Assembly (NCBI GenBank): GCA_024280755.1
Contig: JAJRPN010000019.1
Location: forward strand, 1-64,000
Source of the DNA: Planctomycetota bacterium
GTDB taxonomy: Bacteria > Planctomycetota > Phycisphaerae > Phycisphaerales > UBA1924
Length of the DNA stretch: 64,000 bases
Reading direction: 5' to 3'
A program made the translations under genes and the position numbers. The notes below the pieces were generated by a model. That model saw only the letters and a list, made by a program, of their open reading frames with translations. It was not told where the DNA came from and ran no database searches. Of the stretch, positions 8,612-17,837 are shown in pieces. The stretch's first letter is position 1. Each line of letters starts with the position of its first letter.

Positions 8612-9682
8612 TTAATCCGGGATATGACAACTGCCGCCATGCTTGGCGTGGTAGTCTTGGTGATATTCCTCAGCCTTGTAGAACTTAGGTGCCATGACCA
8701 CCTGGGTGGTGATCGGCTTGTCTTTCCACTTGCCGTTGATTTGCTCGTCGGCTATGAATGCAGTCGCCAGCTTCATTTGCTCATCATCAGCTGGGAAAAT
8801 TACTGATCGATATTGCGTTCCAAAGTCCGGTCCTTGGCGGTCGCCTTGGGTTGGGTTATGGATGATGTAGAAGTGGGCGAGCAGCTCGTTGTATGAGACG
8901 ATCGATGGGTCGTAAGTAATCATGACCGATTCGGCATGCCCAGAAGCACCCGAGCAAACATCTTTGTATGACGGATTATCATCATTGCCACCCTGATACC
9001 CAGAGACAGCATTGGTCACACCGGGGAGTTTTTCGAAGGTGTCTTCTACGCCCCAGAAGCACCCGCCGCCAAAGTATGCGGTCTTGAGCATGGTTGGTTG
9101 AGCACCCTCAGGGAACTCTTCTCCGTTTTCAACAAAGTCGAGCGAGACAGAGTTCACACAGAACCGGAGTCCGGTGGGTTGGGGTCCGTCAGGAAACACA
9201 TGTCCAAGGTGAGCCGAGCAACGGGCACAGAGGATCTCGGTGCGCGTCATGCCATAGGCCGAATCGTCTTTTTCAGTAACATGTTGGGGATCGACAGGCT
9301 GAAAAAAGCTCGGCCAACCCGTGCCCGATTTAAACTTGGAATCCGATTGGAACAAAGGCAAGTTGCACAGGCGGCAGATGTAGGTGCCTTCGAGTTCGTT
9401 ATCGACAAGATTGCCACAGAACGCGGGTTCGGTCCCGCTACGCAGGATGACCTTCGCCTCTTCTGGAGTCAGCCCCTTGGCACGCTCTTGAATCTCAGCA
9501 TCAGTCAAAGGCGTGATGTCGAACCCAGATTGAGAAAATGATGTCGTCTTGGATGTCATGGCAGTGGTGTGTTCCGATGAGTTGTTTGGGTTGGCAGGGT
9601 CGGGTGCGGAAATGTATCCGATCCCGGCAACGACAGACATGGCAGTGATTGCAATGGTGGCGAGGGCTTTATTGATGAGCAT
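8612..9682 (-). CDS. Exported methionine sulfoxide reductase fusion MsrB-MsrA
   Basis: 356 residues. An N-terminal hydrophobic segment (about 5-25) looks like a signal peptide, followed by a low-complexity linker. The MsrB domain (about 55-190) has both zinc CxxC pairs (Cys103/106 and Cys152/155) and the catalytic Cys175 in RFCVNS. The MsrA domain (about 198-355) has the nucleophile Cys208 in GGCFWG. Together they repair both R and S diastereomers of methionine sulfoxide in proteins, here probably in the periplasm. The B-before-A order differs from the A-B order of PilB-type fusions. Confidence 0.93.
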   Translation of the reverse strand: MLINKALATIAITAMSVVAGIGYISAPDPANPNNSSEHTTAMTSKTTSFSQSGFDITPLTDAEIQERAKGLTPEEAKVILRSGTEPAFCGNLVDNELEGTYICRLCNLPLFQSDSKFKSGTGWPSFFQPVDPQHVTEKDDSAYGMTRTEILCARCSAHLGHVFPDGPQPTGLRFCVNSVSLDFVENGEEFPEGAQPTMLKTAYFGGGCFWGVEDTFEKLPGVTNAVSGYQGGNDDNPSYKDVCSGASGHAESVMITYDPSIVSYNELLAHFYIIHNPTQGDRQGPDFGTQYRSVIFPADDEQMKLATAFIADEQINGKWKDKPITTQVVMAPKFYKAEEYHQDYHAKHGGSCHIPD

Positions 9683-9812
9683 GATGTTCCTCTTTGTTGA
9701 TTCAGAGTAGGGATAGGACTCGGTGGTAAACAGGTGTTGACGAAACTTTATTTCGGCTCAACCGTTTTCTTTGCATGATACTTGATCGTGCTGAGAAATG
9801 TTCATCGATTTC

Positions 9813-10358
9813 CTACGCCGATTGGCGAACTCGGGGTTCAATATAAGGGACAAGCTCGTACGGAATCTTCTTAAGCCCTCGTCGGAGGGCTTTTTCAAGC
9901 GCGTAGTTGAGCGAATCGTGCATCCGCTCATGGACACGATCCGTTACATTGAGTCCCAGTTCGTGCATGGTGTCGATCGAGAACTTCCAAGCATAATACT
10001 CTTCGAGACAGCGAGGCTTATAGGTCCCAAATCCGATCGCGTGGTGTCCGATTTCATGGAGGAAGATCGCTGCCGACATCGGGCCTTTGGGCTTTGGAGA
10101 TTCTAAGAGTTTGGACATCGTTCCATCGCGATAGGTCACCTGCCACGCCACGCCAGACATCGAGGATCGCCATTTGCGAACACGGACACCGTACTTCGTC
10201 AACATCTCTTTGGTGATCTGCTCATACTTAAGCTGCATGCCCGTTGGCGGGGCTTTGGCTTTGCGAACAATCACCTTGGGCGCGGGTGCTTTGCGCCTTG
10301 AGCGTCTTGATCGGGATTGCCTTGGGAGTAACAGGTCCCAGAGTGTGAGTGCGTTCAT
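9813..10358 (-). CDS. Putative HExxH zinc metallopeptidase of unknown role
   Basis: 181 residues, not recognised as a named family. The N-terminal 40 residues are rich in Arg/Lys/Pro/Ala. The central FLHEIGHHAIGF (about 100-111) is a gluzincin-type HExxH motif, preceded by a region where such proteins place strands; a conserved-looking EEYYAW follows about 18 residues later and could give the third zinc ligand. This resembles ImmA/IrrE-like or minimal metallopeptidases. Its ATG overlaps the fmt stop by four bases (10355-10358), so it is translationally coupled to fmt, downstream of def. Confidence 0.65.
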   Translation of the reverse strand: MNALTLWDLLLPRQSRSRRSRRKAPAPKVIVRKAKAPPTGMQLKYEQITKEMLTKYGVRVRKWRSSMSGVAWQVTYRDGTMSKLLESPKPKGPMSAAIFLHEIGHHAIGFGTYKPRCLEEYYAWKFSIDTMHELGLNVTDRVHERMHDSLNYALEKALRRGLKKIPYELVPYIEPRVRQSA

Positions 10359-11302
10359 GATGATTTTGGAATCAGGGTTCCATTGAGTTGTTCGCCTGCT
10401 TTGACTGTTCGTCCATTTGCAAACGCTTTCCAGTCCATCGCTCTCTTATTGGGCGGCTGGACCATCAAAAGCTGAACAGATAAACCATCGCCACACGAGA
10501 TCACCCCTTGGTCTGCATCGATAATGGTTCCAGGTGGTTCTTGGGATTGCAGATCAGACGGTTTCGAGTGGTTGATCTTGATTGTTTCATCTCGGAACCC
10601 CGCCGTAATACTCGGCCAAGGGTTCAATCCGTTGATCCGTGCGTTGACCAGCCGAGCAGGTAGGTTGAAATTAACGACGCCATCGGCTTTGGACATCTTC
10701 GATGCAATCGTCACCTTGGTTGGATCTTGAGTCAAGTATTCAACCGTGTTGTTGAGTCGTTGCTCAAGCACCTGTGCAATGAGATCCGGACCATCATGCG
10801 AAAGCTTGTCGTGGAGCATCGCGGCAGTCATATCGGGTTCGATTGTGCGGGTAGATTGTGCAAGCACTGCGCCTGCGTCCATCTCCTTATCAATGGTGAT
10901 CACCGAGTTGCCGGTGATGGGATCACCGGCAACGATCGCCGAGTTGATCGGCGAGGCGCCTCGCCAGCGGGGGAGCAGGCTCGCATGGAGATTGATCGCA
11001 AAGCGATCAGCAATGAGTTTTTGCCCAAGATATTGCCCATACGCGATAACAACCCAAGCGTCAGCGTTCCAAGATCGCACAAGATCCCGGTGTTCATCCG
11101 TGTTAATCTTTTCGGGTTTGATGATTGGTACATCAGGCAGATGCTCGGCTGCCCATTGTCCGATTGGGGTGGCGGTGAGTTTGCCGCCTCGACCGGCTTT
11201 ACGATCGGGTTGGGTCACGATGCCGGTGATTGTGTGATCACGGGCAAGCCTTTGGAGTGTTGGAACGCCAAATGCCCCTGAGCCAAGAAATACAACATTC
11301 AT
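10355..11302 (-). CDS. fmt: Methionyl-tRNA formyltransferase
   Basis: 315 residues, the usual length. N-terminal formyltransferase domain starts with VVFLGSGAFGVPTL and contains the signature NLHASLLPRWRGASPI with the catalytic Asn and His; the C-terminal OB-like domain covers about 210-315. It formylates initiator Met-tRNA with 10-formyl-THF in the cytoplasm. It lies 21 bases downstream of def and overlaps the next gene by four bases. Confidence 0.95.
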   Translation of the reverse strand: MNVVFLGSGAFGVPTLQRLARDHTITGIVTQPDRKAGRGGKLTATPIGQWAAEHLPDVPIIKPEKINTDEHRDLVRSWNADAWVVIAYGQYLGQKLIADRFAINLHASLLPRWRGASPINSAIVAGDPITGNSVITIDKEMDAGAVLAQSTRTIEPDMTAAMLHDKLSHDGPDLIAQVLEQRLNNTVEYLTQDPTKVTIASKMSKADGVVNFNLPARLVNARINGLNPWPSITAGFRDETIKINHSKPSDLQSQEPPGTIIDADQGVISCGDGLSVQLLMVQPPNKRAMDWKAFANGRTVKAGEQLNGTLIPKSS

Positions 11303-11323
11303 ATGTCTGTTCCTTTCTTGGGT

Positions 11324-11887
11324 TTAGCGTCTTGCAGATTTTTCCATCTGCTTGACCCGTGAACGGTTTTTCAGGCGCGACATTTGGGTCATTTTATCAA
11401 GAATGAGCACGCCATCGAGATGGTCGATCTCATGTTGCCAGCAACGAGCGAGCAGCCCGGTTGCTTTGAGCGTGATCTCGTTTCCCTCAAGGTCAGTCGC
11501 TTTCATCGTTACAATAGCTGGTCGGTTCACTTCGCCGGTGATTCCGGGCAGCGATAGGCATCCCTCGTCGTAGGGTTCGAGATCCCCCGCAAACTTGGTG
11601 ATGACGGGGTTGATAAATACCTGAGGCGAATCACACGAGACTGGCAACTCGGAAACATCATCCTCAGGGTCCAAATCAGGATCAGGGGGAACATGAGCAA
11701 CGAAGAGGCGCCATGAGAGGCCAACTTGTGGTGCTGCAAGCCCGATCCCCTCGGCGCCCTGCATCAGCTCGATCATCCGAGCAGCGACGGCACGAACCTC
11801 CTCGTTTATCTCGATCGGTTTGGCTTTCGATTTGAGCACTTGGGTAGGATACAACTCGATCCGGAGTTTTGGGGTATTGATGGTCAT
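11324..11887 (-). CDS. def: Peptide deformylase
   Basis: 187 residues. All three family motifs are present: GIGLAAPQVG (about 47-56), EGCLSLPG with the metal-binding Cys110, and QHEIDHLDG with metal ligands His152 and His156 and catalytic Glu153. It removes the formyl group from new proteins at the ribosome exit. It heads a three-gene minus-strand block with fmt and a putative metallopeptidase. Confidence 0.95.
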   Translation of the reverse strand: MTINTPKLRIELYPTQVLKSKAKPIEINEEVRAVAARMIELMQGAEGIGLAAPQVGLSWRLFVAHVPPDPDLDPEDDVSELPVSCDSPQVFINPVITKFAGDLEPYDEGCLSLPGITGEVNRPAIVTMKATDLEGNEITLKATGLLARCWQHEIDHLDGVLILDKMTQMSRLKNRSRVKQMEKSARR

Positions 11888-11995
11888 TGGACTATCGTAT
11901 GACCTTCGAGTGAGGTTGTGGGAGAGATGCCCGCCTTGAGTCGATCAAACCGCATATACTTGGTCACGAATTGGTGATCAGGAGGAGTGAAGCCC

Positions 11996-13480
11996 GTGGC
12001 AATGTTTGGAAAAAAGAACAAGAAGGACAATGATTCGCCAGCAAGCGATTCAGCAGTCATCGAGGCATTTTCACCAAAGAAGGCCAAGGCCTTCTTTGAT
12101 CACGCTCGGACGGCGCATGAATCAGGCGGGTATGAATATGCCATGCAGTGCTGGCTCAGCGGCCTACGCTGGGACCCAACCTCGATGCACGGGCTTAATG
12201 CGTTTCTTGCCTCATCAGAGGTGTACGCGCTCGAAAAGCCGAAGAAGGGCGTGAGTAAAGAAACCAAAAACGCGATCGCGGCCAAGGGAGATGTCGGCAA
12301 ATATATCAACGCACTCCTCGACTTTGGACTCAAACGCCTCGATATCAGTAACGCGATCAAGGTGACATCCGCAGCGGCCAAAATTAATCTCAAAGAACCT
12401 ACCACGATGCTCGGTGAGCATGCCTTGAAACTCGTCCAGAACGATTCAAAGCAAAAAAAAGACATGTATGTCAAGCTCCTCGATTCGTTTGAGTCGGTCG
12501 GTGCGTTTCAACTCGCTGCGATTGCTGGCGAGAGCGCGTGCCGCCTCGATTCAACCGATGGCGAGATCCAAGTGCGCGTCCGCAACATGCTCGCCCAAAG
12601 CACTATGACTTCCGGCGGCTATGACAGCGACGAAGAGGGTGGATTCCGCAAGAATATTCGCGATGCCGATAAGCAGCAAGAACTCGCAGAGCAAGATTCG
12701 GTTGCCAAATCGGATTCGACCAAAGACTCGATTGTGATCACCACCGAGGCTGCCCACATCGCTCGCCCTGACGATCTTCCTTCAATGGAAGCCTACGCCA
12801 AAGCACTGCTCGAACGCGGCAAGGGTGCTGACGAACTCAAAGCCATGACGCTCTATAGCAAGGCCTACAAAGGAAGCGGGGAGTTCCGGTATCGCAAGTA
12901 TGCCGGAGAGATCCAGGTCATGCGAGCCAGACGCACGCTCACCAAGATCGCTGCTCAAGCCCAAGCAAATCCGGCAGATGAAGAAATGCAGACCAAGCTC
13001 TCAAAGGCCAATGCACAGTTCGACAAAATGAGCATCGACGAACTCAAGCTTCAAGTGAAGAACTACCCAACAGATCTCGCCCTGAAGTACAAGCTCGGCA
13101 AAATTCTCTTTGGCAAAGGCGAATATCAAGAATCAATCGAGCAGTTCCAGATCGCGCAGAACGATCCCAAGCTTCGCCGAGAGGTCCAAACACTCATTGG
13201 TAAGGCATTCCGTAATCTTGGCGGCTGGGAAGATGCCGCGATTACTTCATTCGAGCAAGCCTTTGATGGGATCTCGGATGAGACATCTGATCTGGGCATG
13301 GATATCCGTTATGGACTCATGGATGCGCTTCAGGCGAAAGCTGCCAAAGATTTGGATATCGCATCCGCCGAGCGTGCCGATAAGCTCGCTGCCGGCATGG
13401 CGATCCAGCAGTTTAACTTCCGCGATGTTCGCGATCGCAGAGAGCAGATCAAAGCCCTCATGAACGAAATCAAAGGCTAA
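11996..13480 (+). CDS. TPR-like cytoplasmic protein of unknown function
   Basis: About 494 residues, no signal peptide. Helical repeats resembling tetratricopeptide units occur at about 35-70 (FFDHARTAHESGGYEYAMQC) and 365-440 (KLGKILFGKGEYQESIEQF), separated by a charged, Asp/Glu/Ser-rich middle (about 205-250). A strong AGGAGGAG at 11980-11987 favours GTG at 11996, with ATG at 12002 as the alternative. The gene is divergent from def and eight bases upstream of kdsB, so it may be cotranscribed with kdsB and pyrG. No enzyme motif seen; a scaffold role is only a guess. Confidence 0.75.
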   Translation: MAMFGKKNKKDNDSPASDSAVIEAFSPKKAKAFFDHARTAHESGGYEYAMQCWLSGLRWDPTSMHGLNAFLASSEVYALEKPKKGVSKETKNAIAAKGDVGKYINALLDFGLKRLDISNAIKVTSAAAKINLKEPTTMLGEHALKLVQNDSKQKKDMYVKLLDSFESVGAFQLAAIAGESACRLDSTDGEIQVRVRNMLAQSTMTSGGYDSDEEGGFRKNIRDADKQQELAEQDSVAKSDSTKDSIVITTEAAHIARPDDLPSMEAYAKALLERGKGADELKAMTLYSKAYKGSGEFRYRKYAGEIQVMRARRTLTKIAAQAQANPADEEMQTKLSKANAQFDKMSIDELKLQVKNYPTDLALKYKLGKILFGKGEYQESIEQFQIAQNDPKLRREVQTLIGKAFRNLGGWEDAAITSFEQAFDGISDETSDLGMDIRYGLMDALQAKAAKDLDIASAERADKLAAGMAIQQFNFRDVRDRREQIKALMNEIKG

Positions 13481-13487
13481 GTTAGGC

Positions 13488-14228
13488 ATGGGCGTGATCG
13501 CGATCATCCCGGCTCGGCTCAACTCCACCCGGTTGCCTGGCAAGGTTCTGCTCGACGAGACGGGCAAGCCTTTGATCGCTCATGTGGTGGAGACGGTGCT
13601 CAAATCAGACCGGCTCGATCGTGTCGTCGTCGCTGCGGATAGCCAAGAAGTTGTCGATGCTCTCAATAGCTTTGATGTCGAAGTGGTCTTGACGGATCCC
13701 GATCACCCCAACGGCACATCCCGGCTGGCACAAGCCGCGAGATTGCTTGATCTGAGCGACAAAGACATCATCGTCAATATCCAAGGCGACGAGCCTGAGA
13801 TGGACCCATCGCTCATCGATGGTGCGGTTGATGCGTTTGTGCGATCAGGTGTTGAGATGGGCACGCTCGGCTCGCCAATGCAAGCTGGGGATGATGTTAA
13901 CGATCCAAATCTGGTCAAACTCGTGACACGATTGGGTGATGATGGTGTCCATCGGGCGGTGTATTTCTCGCGTTCATTGATCCCGTTCAATCGGGACAAT
14001 GCAGAGCCTGAATACATCAAGCATGCCGGGTTGTATGTTTATCAGCGGGCGTTCCTCGACCGATTCGCCAACTGGCCAATCTCCAAGCTCGAATCGATCG
14101 AACAACTCGAGCAACTCCGTGCGATTGAAGCCGGGGTTGAGATTTCGGTCGCCATTGTGCCATTTGTCCACAAGGGAATCGACACCCCATCAGACTACCG
14201 GGCGTTTGTTGCCCGTCAGAAGCAATAA
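13488..14228 (+). CDS. kdsB: 3-deoxy-manno-octulosonate cytidylyltransferase
   Basis: 246 residues. The N-terminus IPARLNSTRLPGKVLLDETGKP is cut here to its motif ARLNSTRLPGK, the CMP-Kdo synthetase nucleotide-binding loop; QGDEPEMDP and the later HAGLYVYQRAFL block are also diagnostic. It activates Kdo with CTP for lipid A-core assembly. The CTP-producing pyrG follows directly, a sensible pairing. Together with the HldD-like gene at 29.6 kb it argues for a Kdo/heptose-containing LPS. Confidence 0.92.
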   Translation: MGVIAIIPARLNSTRLPGKVLLDETGKPLIAHVVETVLKSDRLDRVVVAADSQEVVDALNSFDVEVVLTDPDHPNGTSRLAQAARLLDLSDKDIIVNIQGDEPEMDPSLIDGAVDAFVRSGVEMGTLGSPMQAGDDVNDPNLVKLVTRLGDDGVHRAVYFSRSLIPFNRDNAEPEYIKHAGLYVYQRAFLDRFANWPISKLESIEQLEQLRAIEAGVEISVAIVPFVHKGIDTPSDYRAFVARQKQ

Positions 14229-14420
14229 ATTTACACGATTTTCATAAGAACTCCGTATCGGGTTGCACGATGGGCATCCGGGTTGGTACGATCGGATATG
14301 CCCCAACCAATCGCTGCCGACGCAGGCCAAGATTCACCGTCCCGTGTATCTCACTCTACTGGTTCACAATCAGCAGAACCTGTCGGCGCCGACTTGCTCG
14401 CCGTCGCGGGCGATCGATCG

Positions 14421-16244
14421 ATGGCCACCTCCGAGTTCTACTCGCCAATCCCCGATGGATACAAAAAAGGCAATCACAAATATGTGGTGATCCTTGGTAC
14501 CGTCATGTCCGGGCTTGGTAAAGGTATCTTTAGCTCGTCGATGGCCAAGGTGCTCAAAGACAAAGGCTTACGCGTCGCGCCGATCAAGTGTGAGGGTTAC
14601 CTTAATATCGATTCAGGTACGCTCAACCCATATCGTCATGGCGAAGTCTTCGTCCTCGATGACGGCACCGAGTGCGACATGGATCTGGGCACCTATGAGC
14701 GGATGCTCGATCAGAATCTGGCCAAACGCAACTTCGTCACTTCCGGGCAGATCTATTCTGAGATCCTTGACCGCGAACGCCAAGGCGTCTATCTCGGACG
14801 CGATGTCCAGATGATCCCCCATGTGACGGGAGATGTGAAACGCAGGCTCCGCGAACTTGCACTCCGTGGCGATGGCACCGGCCCAGCCGACATTGTCTTT
14901 GTCGAAGTCGGCGGCACAGTTGGCGATTATGAAAATGGGTTCTACATCGAAGCCTTGCGCGAACTTGCATTCGAAGAAGGTCCGGGCAGCGTATGTTTCG
15001 TGGCATTGACCTATGTGATCGAGCCTCAGGCTTTGGGCGAGCAAAAATCAAAGGCTGCTCAACTTGGGATCAAGCGATTGATGGAATCTGGCATTCAGCC
15101 TCACATCATCGCTTGCCGAGCAAGCAATACGGTTGAGCATAAGGTGATGGAAAAAATCGCCATGTTCTCGAATGTGCCTATGGATCGCGTGTTCTCGATG
15201 CACGATCGTAAGAGTATTTACACGATCCCCGACGAACTCCGCAACGAAGGGCTCGACCGTGAAATCCTCTCGATCCTCAACTTGCATGATCGGGTTGATG
15301 TTCGCCAAGAAGATGTCGCTCGCAAACGGTGGTCGACCTTTGTTGACGGTCTTGTCGCCGAGAAAAAGCACTCGGTTAGAGTCGCCATTACCGGCAAGTA
15401 CGCTGATCTGATGGATGCCTACGCCTCCATCCAAAAATCACTCGAACACTGCGCCGCCCATTTTCGCACAAAGATCAATCTTGATTGGATCGACACCACC
15501 AATATCAACGATGCCAATGTCGTCGAAAAACTCAGCGTATACGATGCGGTGATCGTCCCCGGCGGGTTCGGATCACGCGGCGTCGAGGGCAAAATCTCAG
15601 CAGTCAAACATTGCCGAGAGACTGGTACGCCCTATCTTGGTATCTGCCTGGGTTTCCAAGTCGCGGTGATCGAGTTCGCTCGCAATGTACTCGGGATCAA
15701 GGATGCGTACTCGACCGAGTTCGATCCGATGTGTGGGGCACCTTTGATTTCAGAGCTCCCCGATCAGAAAAAAATCGAAGGGCTCGGAGGCACCATGCGC
15801 CTTGGCGCACAAGATGTCCAGATCACCCCCGATACCCTCGCAGCCTTCCTCGCCGGGGGCAAACGATCAATCCACGAACGCTTTCGCCATCGCTACGAGG
15901 TCGACCCTGGTTTTATCGATCAACTCGAAGCTAGCGGCATGATCTTCTCAGGTCGCCATCCAGAACAACCAATCATGCAGATTCTGGAGTTGCCTTCGGA
16001 TCCAAATGGGACTGCTGAAGAAGGTGCAATCACGCATCCATACTTTATCGGCGCCCAGTTCCATCCAGAGTTGACATCTCGCCCGTTGACACCCCAGCCG
16101 ATGTTCATGGGTTTGGTAGCTGCTGCCTTGGCGACGAAGTATCAACCAGATGCTGAGACTTGGAAAGAGTTGTACGCATCGAACGCTGCTTTGCGAACAT
16201 GGCTCTTTGCCCGCAAGAACGGCAAAGCTCAACCCGCCAACTGA
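14421..16244 (+). CDS. pyrG: CTP synthase (divergent form)
   Basis: About 607 residues from ATG 14421; upstream in-frame starts at 14298 (ATG) and 14283 (TTG) would add 41-46 residues and none has a clear ribosome site. The synthetase domain has SGLGKGIFSSS (P-loop equivalent), HGEVFVLDDGTE and EVGGTVGDYE; the glutaminase domain has PGGFGSRGVEGK, the nucleophile Cys in GICLGFQ and the His-Glu of QFHPEL. It aminates UTP to CTP using glutamine. Several usually invariant stretches are altered (for example KCEGYLN in place of KxDPYxN, ECDMD in place of ETDLD). The C-terminus overlaps the convergent gene by 16 bases. Confidence 0.92.
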   Translation: MATSEFYSPIPDGYKKGNHKYVVILGTVMSGLGKGIFSSSMAKVLKDKGLRVAPIKCEGYLNIDSGTLNPYRHGEVFVLDDGTECDMDLGTYERMLDQNLAKRNFVTSGQIYSEILDRERQGVYLGRDVQMIPHVTGDVKRRLRELALRGDGTGPADIVFVEVGGTVGDYENGFYIEALRELAFEEGPGSVCFVALTYVIEPQALGEQKSKAAQLGIKRLMESGIQPHIIACRASNTVEHKVMEKIAMFSNVPMDRVFSMHDRKSIYTIPDELRNEGLDREILSILNLHDRVDVRQEDVARKRWSTFVDGLVAEKKHSVRVAITGKYADLMDAYASIQKSLEHCAAHFRTKINLDWIDTTNINDANVVEKLSVYDAVIVPGGFGSRGVEGKISAVKHCRETGTPYLGICLGFQVAVIEFARNVLGIKDAYSTEFDPMCGAPLISELPDQKKIEGLGGTMRLGAQDVQITPDTLAAFLAGGKRSIHERFRHRYEVDPGFIDQLEASGMIFSGRHPEQPIMQILELPSDPNGTAEEGAITHPYFIGAQFHPELTSRPLTPQPMFMGLVAAALATKYQPDAETWKELYASNAALRTWLFARKNGKAQPAN

Positions 16245-16894
16245 TCTGCAACATCCTGAAGCACCAAAGCACTAAGAATATCCGGCACGCCCATGTTAAT
16301 GGATGTGTTATGGATCAGTGTTTGTGCATGTAAATGTGCGAGGTGGCTCACTTCTGTATCTTCAGCACTTTGCGACAAGGCAATGAATACCTGCGTCGCC
16401 CAAGGGCGATTGATCGCATTGTCGGGCTGAAGTTCTCGTGTATGCCAAGCCGCCGCGTTGAGGCAGCGTTCAGTCAAAGCTTGCGAATCTGATTGCTTGG
16501 CGATGACCCAGAGTGCATGGAGCGCACAAAGTTCGACCATAGTGCGATATTCAATCGCAAGTAGATCAGACTCTGGTGTCAATGAATCCTTTGGCTCGAT
16601 GAGTACTGTTGCTGTCTGAGCATCGAAGTTGCCTGATTGAACCATCCACCAGAGTTGTTCGTCGAGTCCGTCGTGTGAGCATGGAGAATCGAGACCAATG
16701 CCAAAGAGATACGCAAGAAATGGGCGGTCTGTTGCGCGACGATTTCCATACTCATCAGCAAAGGTGTTGATGTAGGCGGATTTTTCAGTATCAGTACCAT
16801 CAAAGGGCACACGAGACAGTGGCTGCTTGATGAGTGATCTGATATGCGACATCCATTGCTCATTCGTCGGCAGATTCGGGAAGTCTTTCGCCAT
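16229..16894 (-). CDS. Conserved-looking hypothetical protein
   Basis: About 221 residues from ATG 16894; the open frame continues to 17203 but that part is antisense to panC. Soluble, largely helical, no signal peptide. The pattern of paired helices with Leu-Cys-Ala-Leu-His-Ala-Leu-Trp and the Trp-rich segment EQLWWMVQSG are noticeable, but I do not recognise the family. It converges on pyrG with a 16-base overlap and is divergent from panC (58 bases between starts), so a shared promoter region is likely. Confidence 0.65.
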   Translation of the reverse strand: MAKDFPNLPTNEQWMSHIRSLIKQPLSRVPFDGTDTEKSAYINTFADEYGNRRATDRPFLAYLFGIGLDSPCSHDGLDEQLWWMVQSGNFDAQTATVLIEPKDSLTPESDLLAIEYRTMVELCALHALWVIAKQSDSQALTERCLNAAAWHTRELQPDNAINRPWATQVFIALSQSAEDTEVSHLAHLHAQTLIHNTSINMGVPDILSALVLQDVADQLAG

Positions 16895-16952
16895 AATCAA
16901 TCGTAGACTATCGTTCTCCGATGACACACGATTCCTGATCGAAAGAACCCAT

Positions 16953-17801
16953 ATGCGTGTACTCGAACTCCCAGACCATGATCTCACAGTCCGGTGTGTG
17001 CTTGTGCCGACAATGGGGGCGTTGCACGGCGGACATGTCTCGCTGATCGAAGAAGCAGCCAGACGCGCCAAGATCGAAGGCGTTCCCTGTGCGGTTTCGA
17101 TCTTTGTGAATCCAAAGCAGTTCAATGAGCAAGCCGATTTCGATAAATACCCGAATCGGATGGCGGACGATCTGGCGATGTGCAAAGCTGCCGGCGTAGA
17201 CATCGTGTTTCATCCGGCGGTCGAAATCGTGTATCCGCCAGGCCAAGATGTAACATCAGGAATCATCATCCCAGATATCGCGACCAAGCCCTCGCTTGAA
17301 GATTGTTATCGCCCGGGTCACTTTGAAGGCGTGTGTCAGGTGGTGTCGCGTTTGTTTGATTTGTGCGATCCGTCTGGTGCGGTCTTCGGCGAAAAGGATT
17401 GGCAGCAACTTGGGTGCATCAGGGCAATGAGCAAGCAACAAGGGCGAGACCTCGCCATTATCCCCGCGCAAACAGTCCGTGAAGAATCCGGATTGGCCAT
17501 GAGTTCACGAAACCTGAATCTGAGCGATCAAGCACGGACGCAAGCGATTGCGATCAGTCAAGCGTTGTTCGCAGCTTCCAATGTGCGGACGCCCGAACTC
17601 GCGGAATCACTCATGCAAGAGATGCTCGCAGCGGGTGGTATCGAACCAGAATATGCGGTGATCCGCAGCTCCGAGACATTGATGCCGATGCCAGATATGA
17701 GTTTGCCGCCCCATGAGCCTTGCAGGGCGTTGATCGCGGCCAATGTCGGAGGGGTTCGGCTTATTGACAATGCTCCGTGGACCCCGATTGCATATGCTTA
17801 A
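16953..17801 (+). CDS. panC: Pantothenate synthetase
   Basis: About 282 residues from ATG 16953. Signature motifs: VPTMGALHGGHVSLI (ATP-binding HxGH), SIFVNPKQF, FGEKDWQQL and MSSRN (KMSKS-like loop). It joins pantoate and beta-alanine with ATP in coenzyme A synthesis. The frame upstream to 16827 is open but lies antisense to the neighbouring gene and lacks family similarity. Separated by 36 bases from gcvT. Confidence 0.94.
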   Translation: MRVLELPDHDLTVRCVLVPTMGALHGGHVSLIEEAARRAKIEGVPCAVSIFVNPKQFNEQADFDKYPNRMADDLAMCKAAGVDIVFHPAVEIVYPPGQDVTSGIIIPDIATKPSLEDCYRPGHFEGVCQVVSRLFDLCDPSGAVFGEKDWQQLGCIRAMSKQQGRDLAIIPAQTVREESGLAMSSRNLNLSDQARTQAIAISQALFAASNVRTPELAESLMQEMLAAGGIEPEYAVIRSSETLMPMPDMSLPPHEPCRALIAANVGGVRLIDNAPWTPIAYA

Positions 17802-17837
17802 GCAAAACGAACCGTCCGTAATTCCGAGGTGATCCAA

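Noticed and set aside
16895..17203. N-terminal extension of the hypothetical protein downstream of pyrG
   Set aside because: The extension is antisense to the start of panC; the ATG at 16894 gives a normal divergent arrangement.
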